The notes under the pieces were generated by a model. That model did not search any database, was not told where the DNA came from, and saw nothing but the letters and a program-made list of their open reading frames with translations. From positions 496,001 to 560,000 of the forward strand of contig NZ_FNOX01000002.1 in the NCBI RefSeq assembly GCF_900107155.1: a stretch of 64,000 nucleotides of DNA. The letters are read 5' to 3'. The stretch's first letter is position 1, and every line of letters begins with the position of its first letter. Shown in pieces: positions 35,514 to 44,364 of the stretch. Source of the DNA: Pseudomonas salomonii. GTDB taxonomy: Bacteria > Pseudomonadota > Gammaproteobacteria > Pseudomonadales > Pseudomonadaceae. Made by a program: the position numbers and the translations under genes.

Positions 35514-37826
35514 ATGCTTATCTACCCCAAAAGCCATTTCCAGCCTTATACCAATGCCTGTGGCGGTTGGGGTTCGGCCAAGTCGGTGATGCAGATCCTG
35601 TGGCGCGAACAAGCGCTGGCCAAGGCGCCCGCCGCGCTGTTCAAACAGAACAAGCCCGACGGGTTTGCGTGCGTCAGTTGCGCCTGGGCCAAGCCCGGCC
35701 ATCCCCATGCGCTGGAGTTCTGTGAGAACGGCGCCAAGGCCACCGCCTGGGAACTAACGTCTCTCAAGACAGACCCGGCGTTCTTTGCCGAGCACAGCCT
35801 CAGCGAACTGCGTACCTGGCCCGACTATGCGCTGGAGCAGCATGGCCGCCTGACCCACCCGCTACGCTACGACCCCGACACTGATCATTACCGGGAAACC
35901 TCCTGGGAAGAGGCCTACCGTGAAATCGGCGCCCAACTCAAAGCCATGGACCCCGACAGCGTGGTGTTCTATGCCTCCGGGCGGGCGTCGCTGGAAACCT
36001 CGTTTATGTACCAGTTGTTCGCGCGCGCCTACGGCACCAACAACCTGCCCGACAGCTCCAACATGTGCCACGAGAGTACCTCGGTAGGGTTGCAGGAAAG
36101 CATAGGCGTGCCGGTAGGCACCGTGACCCTGGCAGACTTCGAGCACACCGATTGCCTGTTTTTCTTTGGCCAGAATGTCGGCAGCAATAGCCCGCGCATG
36201 CTGCATCAACTGCAGGACGTGCGTCGCCGCGATGTGCCCATCATCACCTTCAACCCCCTGCGCGAACGCGGCGTGGAGCGTTTCGTCAACCCGCAGTCCC
36301 CCACGGAAATGCTTACGCCCGACTCGACCTTGATCAGCACCCAGTACCATCAGGTGGCAATCGGCGGTGATACGGCAGCGATCACCGGTATCGCCAAGGC
36401 GTTGCTGGAAATGGATGACCTCGCCACCGAGCAAGGCAGCCCGGCGGTACTCGATCATGACTTCATCGCCGGCCACACCGACGGCTTCGAAACCTTCACC
36501 ACCTATGTCCGTGGCTGTGCCTGGCCAAAGTTGGAGCACCAGAGCGGGCTGACGCGCGGCGCACTGGAAGCCGCCGCGACCGTGTATGCCCACAGCCAAC
36601 GCGTGATGTTCGTCTACGGCATGGGGCTGACCCAACATCGACACGGCGTGGCCAACGTGCAGATGCTGGTCAACCTGCTGCTGCTGCGCGGCAATATCGG
36701 CAAGGCCGGTGCCGGGATCTGCCCGGTGCGCGGCCACTCCAATGTGCAAGGCCAGCGCACGGTAGGCATTACCGAAGACCCGAAAAAAGTACCGGCGGAG
36801 TTGATCGAGCAGCACTTCGGCTTTAAGGTGCCAGAGAAAATGGGCGTGTGCACGGTGGATGCGTGCGAAGGAATTCTCAGCGGCCAGGTGCGCGGTTTTG
36901 TCGGCCTGGGCGGCAACTTTCTGCGGGCAATTCCGGACACCTCGCGCATGGAGCCCGCCTGGCAAGGGTTGCACCTGAACGTACAGGTCGCCACCAAGCT
37001 CAACCGCACGCACTTGCTGCCGGCGCGTCACCAGTGGCTGCTGCCATGCCTGGGTCGCATCGAAATAGACCGGCAAAATGGCGTGGCGCAAACCTACACC
37101 ACAGAAGACAGCACCGGCTGCATCCACAGCTGGCGTGGCAGCAGCGAGCCGGTCGACCCTCATGTGCGCGCCGAAGCCAGCATCGTCGCCGGGCTGGCCA
37201 TGGCCACCCTCTCCCATCCCTGCAACATCGATTGGCAGGCCTGGAGCACCGACTACGCCAAGGTCCGCACGGCCATCGGGCAGATCTACCCGCAGATATT
37301 CCACGACATGGAAAGCCGTATGACCGAGCCTGGCGGCTTCCATCGCCCGATTGCCGCCGCGCAGCGCAAGTGGCTGACCCCGAGCGGCAAGGCGCAGTTC
37401 GTCAAGCCCGTGACCCTGGCCGAAGATGACGACGTGAACCTTGCGCAACCGGCACGGGATGTCCTGCAACTGATGACGCTGCGCAGCAACGATCAGTTCA
37501 ACACCACCATTTACGGTTATGACGATCGCTTTCGCGGGGTCAGCGGCACGCGCGAGGTGATTTTCATGCACTGCAACGACATCGTGCGCCTGGGCTTCAC
37601 GCCCGGCGCGCAGGTGATGTTGACCACTGCCATCGAACCGGAGGTCAAGCGCCAGGTCGGGCCATTCGAAATCATCGCCTACGACATTCCCGAAGGCTGC
37701 GCCGCGGCGTACTACCCCGAATGCAACCCGCTGGTGCCGCTCTGGCACCACGCTGAACGCAGCAAGGTGCCGGCCGCCAAATCGGTGCCGGTGCGGCTCA
37801 GCGCGTCGCCGATTCACCCAGGATGA
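35514..37826 (+). CDS. YdeP/FdhF-family molybdopterin oxidoreductase
   Basis: This 770-aa protein matches the FdhF/YdeP branch of the molybdopterin-bis(guanine dinucleotide) enzymes: it opens MLIYPKSHFQPYTNACGGWG, has CVSCAWAKPGHPHALEFCENG near 53-72, and DSSNMCHESTSVGL near residue 180, whose Cys may bind the metal. The C-terminal part (PVRLSASPI) completes the cofactor domain. In E. coli YdeP is linked to acid resistance; true formate dehydrogenase activity is not assured. GGGAG lies before the ATG. Its 3' end overlaps the convergent coxD-like gene by 29 bases. Confidence 0.9.
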   Translation: MLIYPKSHFQPYTNACGGWGSAKSVMQILWREQALAKAPAALFKQNKPDGFACVSCAWAKPGHPHALEFCENGAKATAWELTSLKTDPAFFAEHSLSELRTWPDYALEQHGRLTHPLRYDPDTDHYRETSWEEAYREIGAQLKAMDPDSVVFYASGRASLETSFMYQLFARAYGTNNLPDSSNMCHESTSVGLQESIGVPVGTVTLADFEHTDCLFFFGQNVGSNSPRMLHQLQDVRRRDVPIITFNPLRERGVERFVNPQSPTEMLTPDSTLISTQYHQVAIGGDTAAITGIAKALLEMDDLATEQGSPAVLDHDFIAGHTDGFETFTTYVRGCAWPKLEHQSGLTRGALEAAATVYAHSQRVMFVYGMGLTQHRHGVANVQMLVNLLLLRGNIGKAGAGICPVRGHSNVQGQRTVGITEDPKKVPAELIEQHFGFKVPEKMGVCTVDACEGILSGQVRGFVGLGGNFLRAIPDTSRMEPAWQGLHLNVQVATKLNRTHLLPARHQWLLPCLGRIEIDRQNGVAQTYTTEDSTGCIHSWRGSSEPVDPHVRAEASIVAGLAMATLSHPCNIDWQAWSTDYAKVRTAIGQIYPQIFHDMESRMTEPGGFHRPIAAAQRKWLTPSGKAQFVKPVTLAEDDDVNLAQPARDVLQLMTLRSNDQFNTTIYGYDDRFRGVSGTREVIFMHCNDIVRLGFTPGAQVMLTTAIEPEVKRQVGPFEIIAYDIPEGCAAAYYPECNPLVPLWHHAERSKVPAAKSVPVRLSASPIHPG

Positions 37827-38052
37827 ACACCACCATTACCAGCAACCACAGCAGGTACACCCATCCAAACAGACGTACCCAGCCGCGGTGCCGGTAAAGC
37901 CCTAAATAGAACAGCAACAACAGCAGGAACTGGCCGGCGGCGGCGAGCATGATCACGCTGCCGAACCGGGGCTGATAGCGAACGCACAGTATCTGCACGG
38001 CCAGCAACAGCATCAGCGCCCCATAGACTTTCAACGCGCCCGCCTTGCTCAT
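37798..38052 (-). CDS. Cytochrome oxidase subunit IV-like membrane protein
   Basis: This 84-aa protein has three membrane helices, MSKAGALKVYGALMLLLAVQ, then LAAAGQFLLLLLFYLGLY and WVYLLWLLVMVVFILGES. Length and position after subunit III match the prokaryotic subunit IV (CoxD) of caa3 oxidases. It starts one base after the subunit III stop and ends the respiratory operon. Its stop lies inside the 3' end of the convergent molybdoenzyme gene. Confidence 0.75.
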   Translation of the reverse strand: MSKAGALKVYGALMLLLAVQILCVRYQPRFGSVIMLAAAGQFLLLLLFYLGLYRHRGWVRLFGWVYLLWLLVMVVFILGESATR

Positions 38053-38053
38053 C

Positions 38054-38680
38054 TCAACGCCCCACCAGGTAGAGAGTGGGAAACAACAGGATCCAGATCC
38101 CGTCCACCAGGTGCCAATACAGGCTGATCATTTCCAGGCGCATCGCGCGCTGGTGAGGCGCCAACCGGTCGCGTTTCAACGCGCTGTACAGCCACAGGGC
38201 CAGGCCGACCGCGATCAACACATGCAGCCCGTGCAGCGCCGTGGCGATGAAGTACAGGTTCATGAACAACTGCGCCGACGGCGCCTGCCAGGTTGAGTGA
38301 TCGGTAAAGCCGGGCAGCACGCCTTCGTGGATCTCCAGGCCGTATTCAACACCTTTGCAGCCCAGGAACAACACGCCCAATACGGCCGCACCCAGCAGAC
38401 ACCAGCCCACCCGGCGTGGCTCGCTGGCGGCCAGGGTCATCAACAAACTGCTGGTCAACAACAGGACTGTATTGCCCGTCGCCAACAGGTAATGCAGGCC
38501 CGCCACGGCCTCCGCCACCCCGTCCGGATGACGCAGCCGAAAGAACCACGCCACCATGATCAGGCTGCCGAACATCATCGCTTCGCTGGCCAGGAACAGC
38601 CACATGCCCAGGCGGGCGGCCTCGCGTTGCTGGGCCCAGGCCACGAACGGGTCGGCGGGCCTCTCGTCAGAGCGGATCAC
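38054..38680 (-). CDS. coxC: Cytochrome c oxidase subunit III
   Basis: This 208-aa protein has five membrane helices typical of the short (CyoC/CtaE-like) subunit [43 protein letters not shown] and [18 protein letters not shown]. The Glu in ASEAMMF and the HxxH-like ALHGLHVL are characteristic. It supports subunit I stability. Its ATG overlaps the end of coxA by 14 bases. Confidence 0.93.
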   Translation of the reverse strand: MIRSDERPADPFVAWAQQREAARLGMWLFLASEAMMFGSLIMVAWFFRLRHPDGVAEAVAGLHYLLATGNTVLLLTSSLLMTLAASEPRRVGWCLLGAAVLGVLFLGCKGVEYGLEIHEGVLPGFTDHSTWQAPSAQLFMNLYFIATALHGLHVLIAVGLALWLYSALKRDRLAPHQRAMRLEMISLYWHLVDGIWILLFPTLYLVGR

Positions 38681-40265
38681 GGCGGGCCCCTGGGGAATAA
38701 TCGTAGGCCTCGAAATCCACCGTCACCGGCGCTTCGAAGTTGTGCAGCGGCGGCGGCGAAGCCACGCGCCACTCCAGCCCGGCCGCCTCCCACGGATTGA
38801 TCGGCGCCCGCTCGCCCCAGCGCAGGGAGCCGAGCAGGTAGAAAAATGGCAACACGTAGGCCAGCGCCAGGATCGAAGCCCCGGCGGACGACATCACGTT
38901 GAGGAACTGAAAGTCCGGATCGTAACTGTGATAGCGACGCGGCATGCCCAGGTAACCCAGGAGAAACTGCGGGAAAAACGTCAGGTTGAAGCCGCAGAAA
39001 ATCAGGATCGCGGTGATCTTGCCCCACAGTTGCGAGTAAAGTCGGCCGGTGATCTTCGGCCACCAAAAATGCAAGGCCCCGAAGTACCCGGCCACGGCGG
39101 CGCCGACCATGATGTAGTGGAAGTGCGCGACCACAAAATAGGTGTCATGGGCATGCAGGTCGGCGGCCAGCAGCGCGAGGAACAGCCCGGTGACGCCGCC
39201 GACGATAAATAACCCGATAAACGTCAACGCAAACAGAAACGGCGCATGCAGGGTCAAGTCGCTTTTGTACAGCGTGGCACTCCAGTTATAGGCCTTGATC
39301 GCCGACGGAATCGCCACCAGAAAACTCAACAATGAGAACACCAGGCTGGCATACATCGACTGCCCGGCGACAAACATATGATGGCCCCACACTAGAAAGC
39401 CGATCACCGCAATCGCCACGCTGGACCAGGCGACAAAGCGGTAGCCGAAAATGCGCTTGTGCCCTGCCGCCGTGATCAACTCGCTGACCACCCCCATGGC
39501 CGGCAGAATCATGATGTACACCGCCGGGTGGCTGTAGAACCAGAACAGATGCTGGAACAGCAGCGGGTCGCCGCCCAATTTAGGGTCGAACACACCGATG
39601 TTGAACAGGTGCTCGGCGGCCACCAGCACCAGGGTGATCGCCAGCACGGGCGTGGCCAGCACCAGAATGATCGAGGTGGCGTACATAGACCAGATGAACA
39701 GCGGCAAGCGCATCCACGTCATGCCCGGCGCGCGCAGGGTATGCACGGTGGCGATGATATTGACGCCAGTGAAGATCGACGAAAACCCGGCAATGAATAC
39801 GCCGCAGATCACCGCCACCACATGGCCGTTGCTGAACATCGTCGACAACGGCGTGTAGAAGGTCCAGCCGGTGTCCACCCCGCCGAGCAGCAGCGCCAGC
39901 AAGGTGAACAGGCCGCCACCCAGCAGCAAGTACCAACTGAACAGGTTCAGACGCGGAAAGGCCATGTCTTTGGCGCCGATCATGATCGGCACCAGGAAAT
40001 TACCGAACACGCTCGGAATCGACGGAATCAGGAAAAACCACACCATGATCACCCCATGCAGGGTAAACGCGCGGTTGTAGCCATCGGCGGTGAGCAAATC
40101 CCCTTCCGGCGTGACCAGTTCAATGCGGATCAGGCTCGCCGCCAGCCCGCCGGCAAAGAAAAAGAAGGTCACGGTGAGCATGTACAGCACCGCAATACGT
40201 TTGTGATCGCGGGTCAGCAACCATGACCGCAGGCCCTGTGCATGCAAATAGCTGGGTTGGCTCAT
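38667..40265 (-). CDS. coxA: Cytochrome c oxidase subunit I, A2-type caa3
   Basis: This 532-aa heme-copper subunit reduces O2 to water and pumps protons. Helix X carries [19 protein letters not shown] with the heme a3 and heme a histidines. The CuB region in helix VI reads [15 protein letters not shown]. The His-Tyr pair is intact, but the Glu of A1-type oxidases (GHPEVY) is replaced and a YS pair precedes the His. This is the A2 signature known from Rhodothermus and Thermus caa3. The start overlaps coxB by four bases (ATGA). Confidence 0.95.
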   Translation of the reverse strand: MSQPSYLHAQGLRSWLLTRDHKRIAVLYMLTVTFFFFAGGLAASLIRIELVTPEGDLLTADGYNRAFTLHGVIMVWFFLIPSIPSVFGNFLVPIMIGAKDMAFPRLNLFSWYLLLGGGLFTLLALLLGGVDTGWTFYTPLSTMFSNGHVVAVICGVFIAGFSSIFTGVNIIATVHTLRAPGMTWMRLPLFIWSMYATSIILVLATPVLAITLVLVAAEHLFNIGVFDPKLGGDPLLFQHLFWFYSHPAVYIMILPAMGVVSELITAAGHKRIFGYRFVAWSSVAIAVIGFLVWGHHMFVAGQSMYASLVFSLLSFLVAIPSAIKAYNWSATLYKSDLTLHAPFLFALTFIGLFIVGGVTGLFLALLAADLHAHDTYFVVAHFHYIMVGAAVAGYFGALHFWWPKITGRLYSQLWGKITAILIFCGFNLTFFPQFLLGYLGMPRRYHSYDPDFQFLNVMSSAGASILALAYVLPFFYLLGSLRWGERAPINPWEAAGLEWRVASPPPLHNFEAPVTVDFEAYDYSPGARRDPL

Positions 40266-41194
40266 TGGTGTTTCTCCGCAAGTTCGCGCAGGTAAGCGAC
40301 AAGCCGCTGCACCGCCTCTTCATCCAACAGATTGCTGTAGGTCGGCATGATCGGCAGGTAGCCGGCTACCAACTGTTTTTGCGGCAACAGGATGCTGTCG
40401 CGCAGGTAGGCTTCATCCGCTTTTACCTGACTGCCGTCGGCCAGTTGCACCGAACGGTTGAACACCCCGGCCAGCGGCGGCGCGTTGCCTGAGTCGTGGC
40501 AACTGGCGCAACCGTATTGGCGATACAGGGTCTCGCCCTGACGGGCAAGGTCAGCGCTGCTGCCGTTGTCTGCCAGCCAGTGCTCGTAATCGGCGGGGTT
40601 GAGCACCACCAGGCGCGCCAGCATTGCCGCGTGGTCGGTGCCGCAGTATTCGGCGCAATACACCTCGTAGGTGCCGCTGTGCTCGGCCTGGAACCACAAC
40701 ATGCTGTAGCGCCCCGGCAACACGTCTTGCTTGATACGCAGGCTGGGGAAAAACAGGCTGTGGATCACGTCCTCGGAAATCATGGTCAACTTCACCGGGC
40801 GCCGGGCCGGCACATGCAGGGTGTTGATCTCCCGCTGGCCACCCTGGTGCTGGAATTTCCACATCCATTGGCGCGCGGTGACCTGCACTTCCAGCGCATC
40901 CTCCGGCGGCGTGCGGGCGATGAAAAACAACCGCGCCGACAACAGGAAGACCACCAGCGAACCTATGAACGGCAAGATGATCCAGGCCAGCTCGATAGGC
41001 AGATTACTTTGCGGGCGATGGTCGCGGTCGGCGGGACGGCCGCGCCGATAGCGCCAGATAAACACCCAGAGCGCGACGAACACCGGCACCACGAACAGCG
41101 CCATCATGGCGGTGAAGCCGATCACCAGCCAATCGACCGATACTGCGTAATCCGAGGCTTGCGCCGGCCACAGGCGCAGAAAGTGTTCGTTCAT
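40262..41194 (-). CDS. coxB: Cytochrome c oxidase subunit II with fused cytochrome c (caa3 type)
   Basis: This 310-aa protein has two N-terminal helices. The CuA site is in [14 protein letters not shown], with both cysteines, His and Met. A C-terminal mono-heme domain contains CASCHDSG and the distal Met in [11 protein letters not shown]. The fused heme makes this a caa3 oxidase, which takes electrons directly from a cytochrome or from complex III. ATGA overlaps link it to both the SCO gene upstream and coxA downstream. Confidence 0.95.
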   Translation of the reverse strand: MNEHFLRLWPAQASDYAVSVDWLVIGFTAMMALFVVPVFVALWVFIWRYRRGRPADRDHRPQSNLPIELAWIILPFIGSLVVFLLSARLFFIARTPPEDALEVQVTARQWMWKFQHQGGQREINTLHVPARRPVKLTMISEDVIHSLFFPSLRIKQDVLPGRYSMLWFQAEHSGTYEVYCAEYCGTDHAAMLARLVVLNPADYEHWLADNGSSADLARQGETLYRQYGCASCHDSGNAPPLAGVFNRSVQLADGSQVKADEAYLRDSILLPQKQLVAGYLPIMPTYSNLLDEEAVQRLVAYLRELAEKHQ

Positions 41195-41991
41195 CGCGCC
41201 TCCCTACGTTCGCGCCGCACCGCCCGCAAAATCAGCAGGCCGAGCACCAGCACCGTCGACACGTCTGCCACTTGCAGCAGCAGGATGATCCGGCTGCTGT
41301 AGGTGCCGCTCTGCGGGTCGTAGTGGTAGCACAGCAATAACAGTTGTTCCTTGATGGCCCCCAACTTGCCCTGCCCGGCCTCGGTCAATGCCAGGCGCAA
41401 GTCGCTGGGCTGATAGCCCAGGCCGTAGAGCCAGCGCGACAGGCGCCCGTCGCCCGTTACCACCGCAACTGCCGAGCTGTGGGCGTATTGCTGCTGTTGC
41501 GGGTCGAAGCGATAGCCGAAGCCGATCGAGTCCGCCAGGGCCTGGCTGGCCGACGCATCGCCAGTCAGCAGGTGCATACCAGGCTCGTCAGCCAGCGCTG
41601 GCCAGTGCTGGCTGAGCTTGGCCAACTCTTCCCGGGCGGCGCCCACGTCTTCGCGGGGGTCGAAACTGAAAGCGATCACCTGGAAGTCACGGCCCAGGCG
41701 ATAAGGCTGGTTGGCCAGTTGGCTGAACAGTGTCGAAAGCGCCGCTCCGCAAACGTTCGGGCAACGGTAGTACAACGGCACCAGCAATGTGGGCTGGCCG
41801 TTGAGCAAGTCGCCCAGACGCACGGGGCGGCCCTGTTGGTCGGTGAAGCGACTGTCGAGCGCCAAGGGTCGGCCGACGTGGGCCGTGTCGATTCCGGCGG
41901 CGGTAAAGGGGTCGAATGGCTGCGCGGCGCCCGCTTGCGGCAGCCAACAGCACACCAATACGACGACCAGCAGCAGGCGCTCAATGCTCAT
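41191..41991 (-). CDS. SCO1/SenC-family copper chaperone with C-terminal anchor
   Basis: This 266-aa protein has a signal peptide (MSIERLLLVVVLVCCWLPQA, cut near AGAAQ) and a thioredoxin-like SCO domain with the copper-binding YYRCPNVCGAAL (CxxxC). A histidine near YAHSSAVAVV fits the third ligand. A C-terminal membrane helix (VADVSTVLVLGLLILRAV) is unusual for SCO proteins. It inserts copper into CuA of subunit II. The start (ATG 41991) overlaps the preceding gene by 11 bases. Confidence 0.92.
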   Translation of the reverse strand: MSIERLLLVVVLVCCWLPQAGAAQPFDPFTAAGIDTAHVGRPLALDSRFTDQQGRPVRLGDLLNGQPTLLVPLYYRCPNVCGAALSTLFSQLANQPYRLGRDFQVIAFSFDPREDVGAAREELAKLSQHWPALADEPGMHLLTGDASASQALADSIGFGYRFDPQQQQYAHSSAVAVVTGDGRLSRWLYGLGYQPSDLRLALTEAGQGKLGAIKEQLLLLCYHYDPQSGTYSSRIILLLQVADVSTVLVLGLLILRAVRRERREAR

Positions 41992-42331
41992 CAGGCCATC
42001 CTCGCTCCAGCAGCAATTGCCGGGCCTGTGCCAAGGGCAGGTGCACGATGTGATGCTCACGGTCGACCCAGCCATAACTGTCCAGGTGCAGACGCTGGCG
42101 GGCCAGTTGCCGCTCACCCGCCTGCCGGGGATCAGCTTGTAGACGCGGCTCAGGGGGCAATAGGCGCTGGCGTTCCAGTGTGCTCATCGGCGGTTGTTGC
42201 ACCTGTTGACGATAGCCGCTCAACAACCAGGCCACGCCGCCCAGGCTCAGGGCTATGGCCACACCCAGCAGCACCATTACCCGGGCGGCTTTTTTACCGT
42301 CAAAATCGTTGGGTTGGTATTCAGCGGTCAT
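41981..42331 (-). CDS. Small membrane-anchored protein of the ACIII/caa3 operon
   Basis: This 116-aa protein has one membrane helix near the N-terminus (RVMVLLGVAIALSLGGVAWL) and a soluble, Arg/Gln/Pro-rich tail with STLERQRLLPPEPRLQADPR. I do not recognise the family. It overlaps both neighbours by 11 bases and is embedded between actF and the SCO gene, so it probably is a subunit or assembly factor of the complex. The longer frame open to 42496 is not used because the ATG at 42331 fits the overlap pattern. Confidence 0.7.
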   Translation of the reverse strand: MTAEYQPNDFDGKKAARVMVLLGVAIALSLGGVAWLLSGYRQQVQQPPMSTLERQRLLPPEPRLQADPRQAGERQLARQRLHLDSYGWVDREHHIVHLPLAQARQLLLERGWPDEH

Positions 42332-43313
42332 GACGCCTCCTTTGCCACTGCCGCCGCCACACGGCAAACAAGCCCGCGGCATACACCCCCTGGCACAGCA
42401 CCGCGGTGAGGAGCATGCCAAGGGTCGCGTCGGGAAAAATCGACGGCAGGCTGATCCACATCGACTCGACAACCCCAAGCAACAAGATCGCCGCACAGCC
42501 CCACGTCAACACATTCATTCGCCCGCCCCATGGCGACGCGAGCACCACCAGGCACACCAGTTGCCCGGCGACCACCAGCGCCGTCAGTGCGCCCCACCCA
42601 CCCGTCTGGCGCACGCGGTACCAGGCTGTTTCATGCGCCAGGTCCACCGACCAGATAATCAGGTACTGCATGAACTGCACGTAGATCCAGAACGCCAAGG
42701 CGCTTACCAGCAGACCGCGCAACAGCACACACTGGCTTGCGGGCAGCAGCACCACGTTCCAGCACAAGACACACAACCCGGCAAAGGCCAGGCCGTCGAG
42801 CAGTTGCCGGGCGATCAACAACAGGCCGAACACGCTGGAGACAAACCCCGCCTGCAACGACATGAGCCAGTCCACGGCGGCCAGGCTCGCCACCAGAGCG
42901 TACAGGATCAGCCCCGCCGCACTGCGCTTGCCCACCCAGCCGTGCACCACCCAGGCAAGCCCGCCGTACACCAGAGTACGTAGCACAAAAAACCACGGCG
43001 ATAACCACAGGCCACGAAAGCCCGGGGCCGCCTGATCGAACCAGGGGTACACCCAGGGCATCGTGACGAGCACCGGCAACAGCATCGGGATGATCAGCAA
43101 CACGGCGCTTGCACCCAAGCGACTGCCGGGATCCAGCAAAGGCTGCCAGCGACCGCTGACCAGAGGCGTCAGCAACGCAAGCAGCAGGCAACCCAGCGCG
43201 ATATTGCTGCCATTGACCGCTGCCGCCAGGGTGCCCGCACCGACCCAGGCAGGCTGCCATACGCCGAGCACGGCAAGGCCGATGGCGGCAGCCAGCAACC
43301 ACCACCGGCTCAT
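42321..43313 (-). CDS. actF: Alternative complex III membrane subunit ActF
   Basis: This 330-aa protein has about ten membrane helices. Its segment FWIYVQFMQYLIIWSVDL, then WYRVRQTGGWG matches ActF, a quinol-site-family (NrfD-like) subunit of alternative complex III. The family is often near 400 residues, so this is a short version. It follows actE with a four-base ATGA overlap. Confidence 0.85.
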   Translation of the reverse strand: MSRWWLLAAAIGLAVLGVWQPAWVGAGTLAAAVNGSNIALGCLLLALLTPLVSGRWQPLLDPGSRLGASAVLLIIPMLLPVLVTMPWVYPWFDQAAPGFRGLWLSPWFFVLRTLVYGGLAWVVHGWVGKRSAAGLILYALVASLAAVDWLMSLQAGFVSSVFGLLLIARQLLDGLAFAGLCVLCWNVVLLPASQCVLLRGLLVSALAFWIYVQFMQYLIIWSVDLAHETAWYRVRQTGGWGALTALVVAGQLVCLVVLASPWGGRMNVLTWGCAAILLLGVVESMWISLPSIFPDATLGMLLTAVLCQGVYAAGLFAVWRRQWQRRRHDR

Positions 43314-43843
43314 TGGCCGGACTCCTCGAAGGCCTGGCGCACCGTCGGCGGCAGCGTTTGCAGGTCGGCGTGCTGGCTCAACTGCAGCACACGCAAGTGG
43401 GCGACAATCGCCCAGCGCTCATCGGGCTGAATGCGCGACGCGTAGCCGTACATCAAGCCTCGCCCGTCGGCAATCACCTGCATCAGTTGGTCATCGGAGG
43501 CGTTCAGCAACCGCGGTTCGATAAACGACGGCGGCGCCGGAAAACCACGACCCACCACCAGCCCATCGCCGAGCCCGCCCAGGCCATGGCACGGCGTGCA
43601 GAATGTTTGATAGCCCGCCTCGCCACGTGCCAGCAAGTCCGCACTCAGGGCCGGCCGTTGGCGCGCCAGCGCTTCACGTTGCAGATGCCCGCGCGCCACA
43701 CTGCCGGCGGGAGGCTGGCGACTGCTGAGGCCATTGCCAAACAACGCGCCGGCGCGTTGTTCAAGCACCTTGGCCTGGCGTGACATGTCATCGCAGCCGC
43801 TGCACAGCAGCACCAGGCTCAATGCCCATGGCCAGGCATTCAT
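43310..43843 (-). CDS. actE: Alternative complex III mono-heme cytochrome c lipoprotein ActE
   Basis: This 177-aa protein has a lipoprotein signal (LLCSGCDDM) and one heme motif, CTPCHGLGGLGDG, near residue 83. A Met-rich segment (QLMQVIADGRGLMYGYASRI) offers the distal ligand. It is the ActE-type subunit that carries electrons out of the complex. Overlaps of four bases link it to actD and actF. Confidence 0.9.
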   Translation of the reverse strand: MNAWPWALSLVLLCSGCDDMSRQAKVLEQRAGALFGNGLSSRQPPAGSVARGHLQREALARQRPALSADLLARGEAGYQTFCTPCHGLGGLGDGLVVGRGFPAPPSFIEPRLLNASDDQLMQVIADGRGLMYGYASRIQPDERWAIVAHLRVLQLSQHADLQTLPPTVRQAFEESGQ

Positions 43844-44364
43844 GGCGCCACTTCCTGCACGCTCTGCGCGCGTTCGGCCAGCCAGGCGTGGGTCTGGTGC
43901 GCGTCGAACAACGGATCGCGCGCATCGATAAACAAGAAGAACCCATCGTCGCTTGCCGCTTCAAACCCCTCGACGCCGAACAACGGATGATGCAAGCGCG
44001 GCAGGCGACTGCACAGCAACAACGTCAACACCGCCGCCGTTGCTGCAAACACTACGGCGAACAAAAACGTCACCACTGCGAATGAAGGCAACGCCACCAA
44101 GGGGCGCCCGCCGATGTTCAAGGGATAGGCCCACACCGGACCGAGCTGCATCACCAGCGCCAGGACGACGCCCAGCCCGGCCCCCAGGCAGGCCATGCGC
44201 CCTACTCGCCTGGCGTCGACCGCCAGTACCGGCTCCAAGGCTTCCAGCGCAAACGGCGCGAAGGCATCCAGCCGCCGATAACCCAGGTCCCACGCGCTCA
44301 CGGCGGCATCCACCAAGGGCTGGGGCGCCGGGAACCGCGCGAGTAAACCCAGGCACTCAGCCAT
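43840..44364 (-). CDS. actD: Alternative complex III subunit ActD (DUF3341)
   Basis: This 174-aa protein has two membrane helices (CLGAGLGVVLALVMQLGPVW and VVTFLFAVVFAATAAVLTLL) and matches DUF3341: LVDAAVSAWDLGYRRLDAFA, then DDGFFLFIDARDP. The start (ATG 44364) overlaps actC by eight bases. It is a structural subunit of the complex. Confidence 0.87.
   Translation of the reverse strand: MAECLGLLARFPAPQPLVDAAVSAWDLGYRRLDAFAPFALEALEPVLAVDARRVGRMACLGAGLGVVLALVMQLGPVWAYPLNIGGRPLVALPSFAVVTFLFAVVFAATAAVLTLLLCSRLPRLHHPLFGVEGFEAASDDGFFLFIDARDPLFDAHQTHAWLAERAQSVQEVAP

Noticed and set aside
35862..37817. 651-aa antisense open frame
   Set aside because: It lies wholly opposite the molybdoenzyme gene and is a GC-rich codon shadow with no start site or family match.
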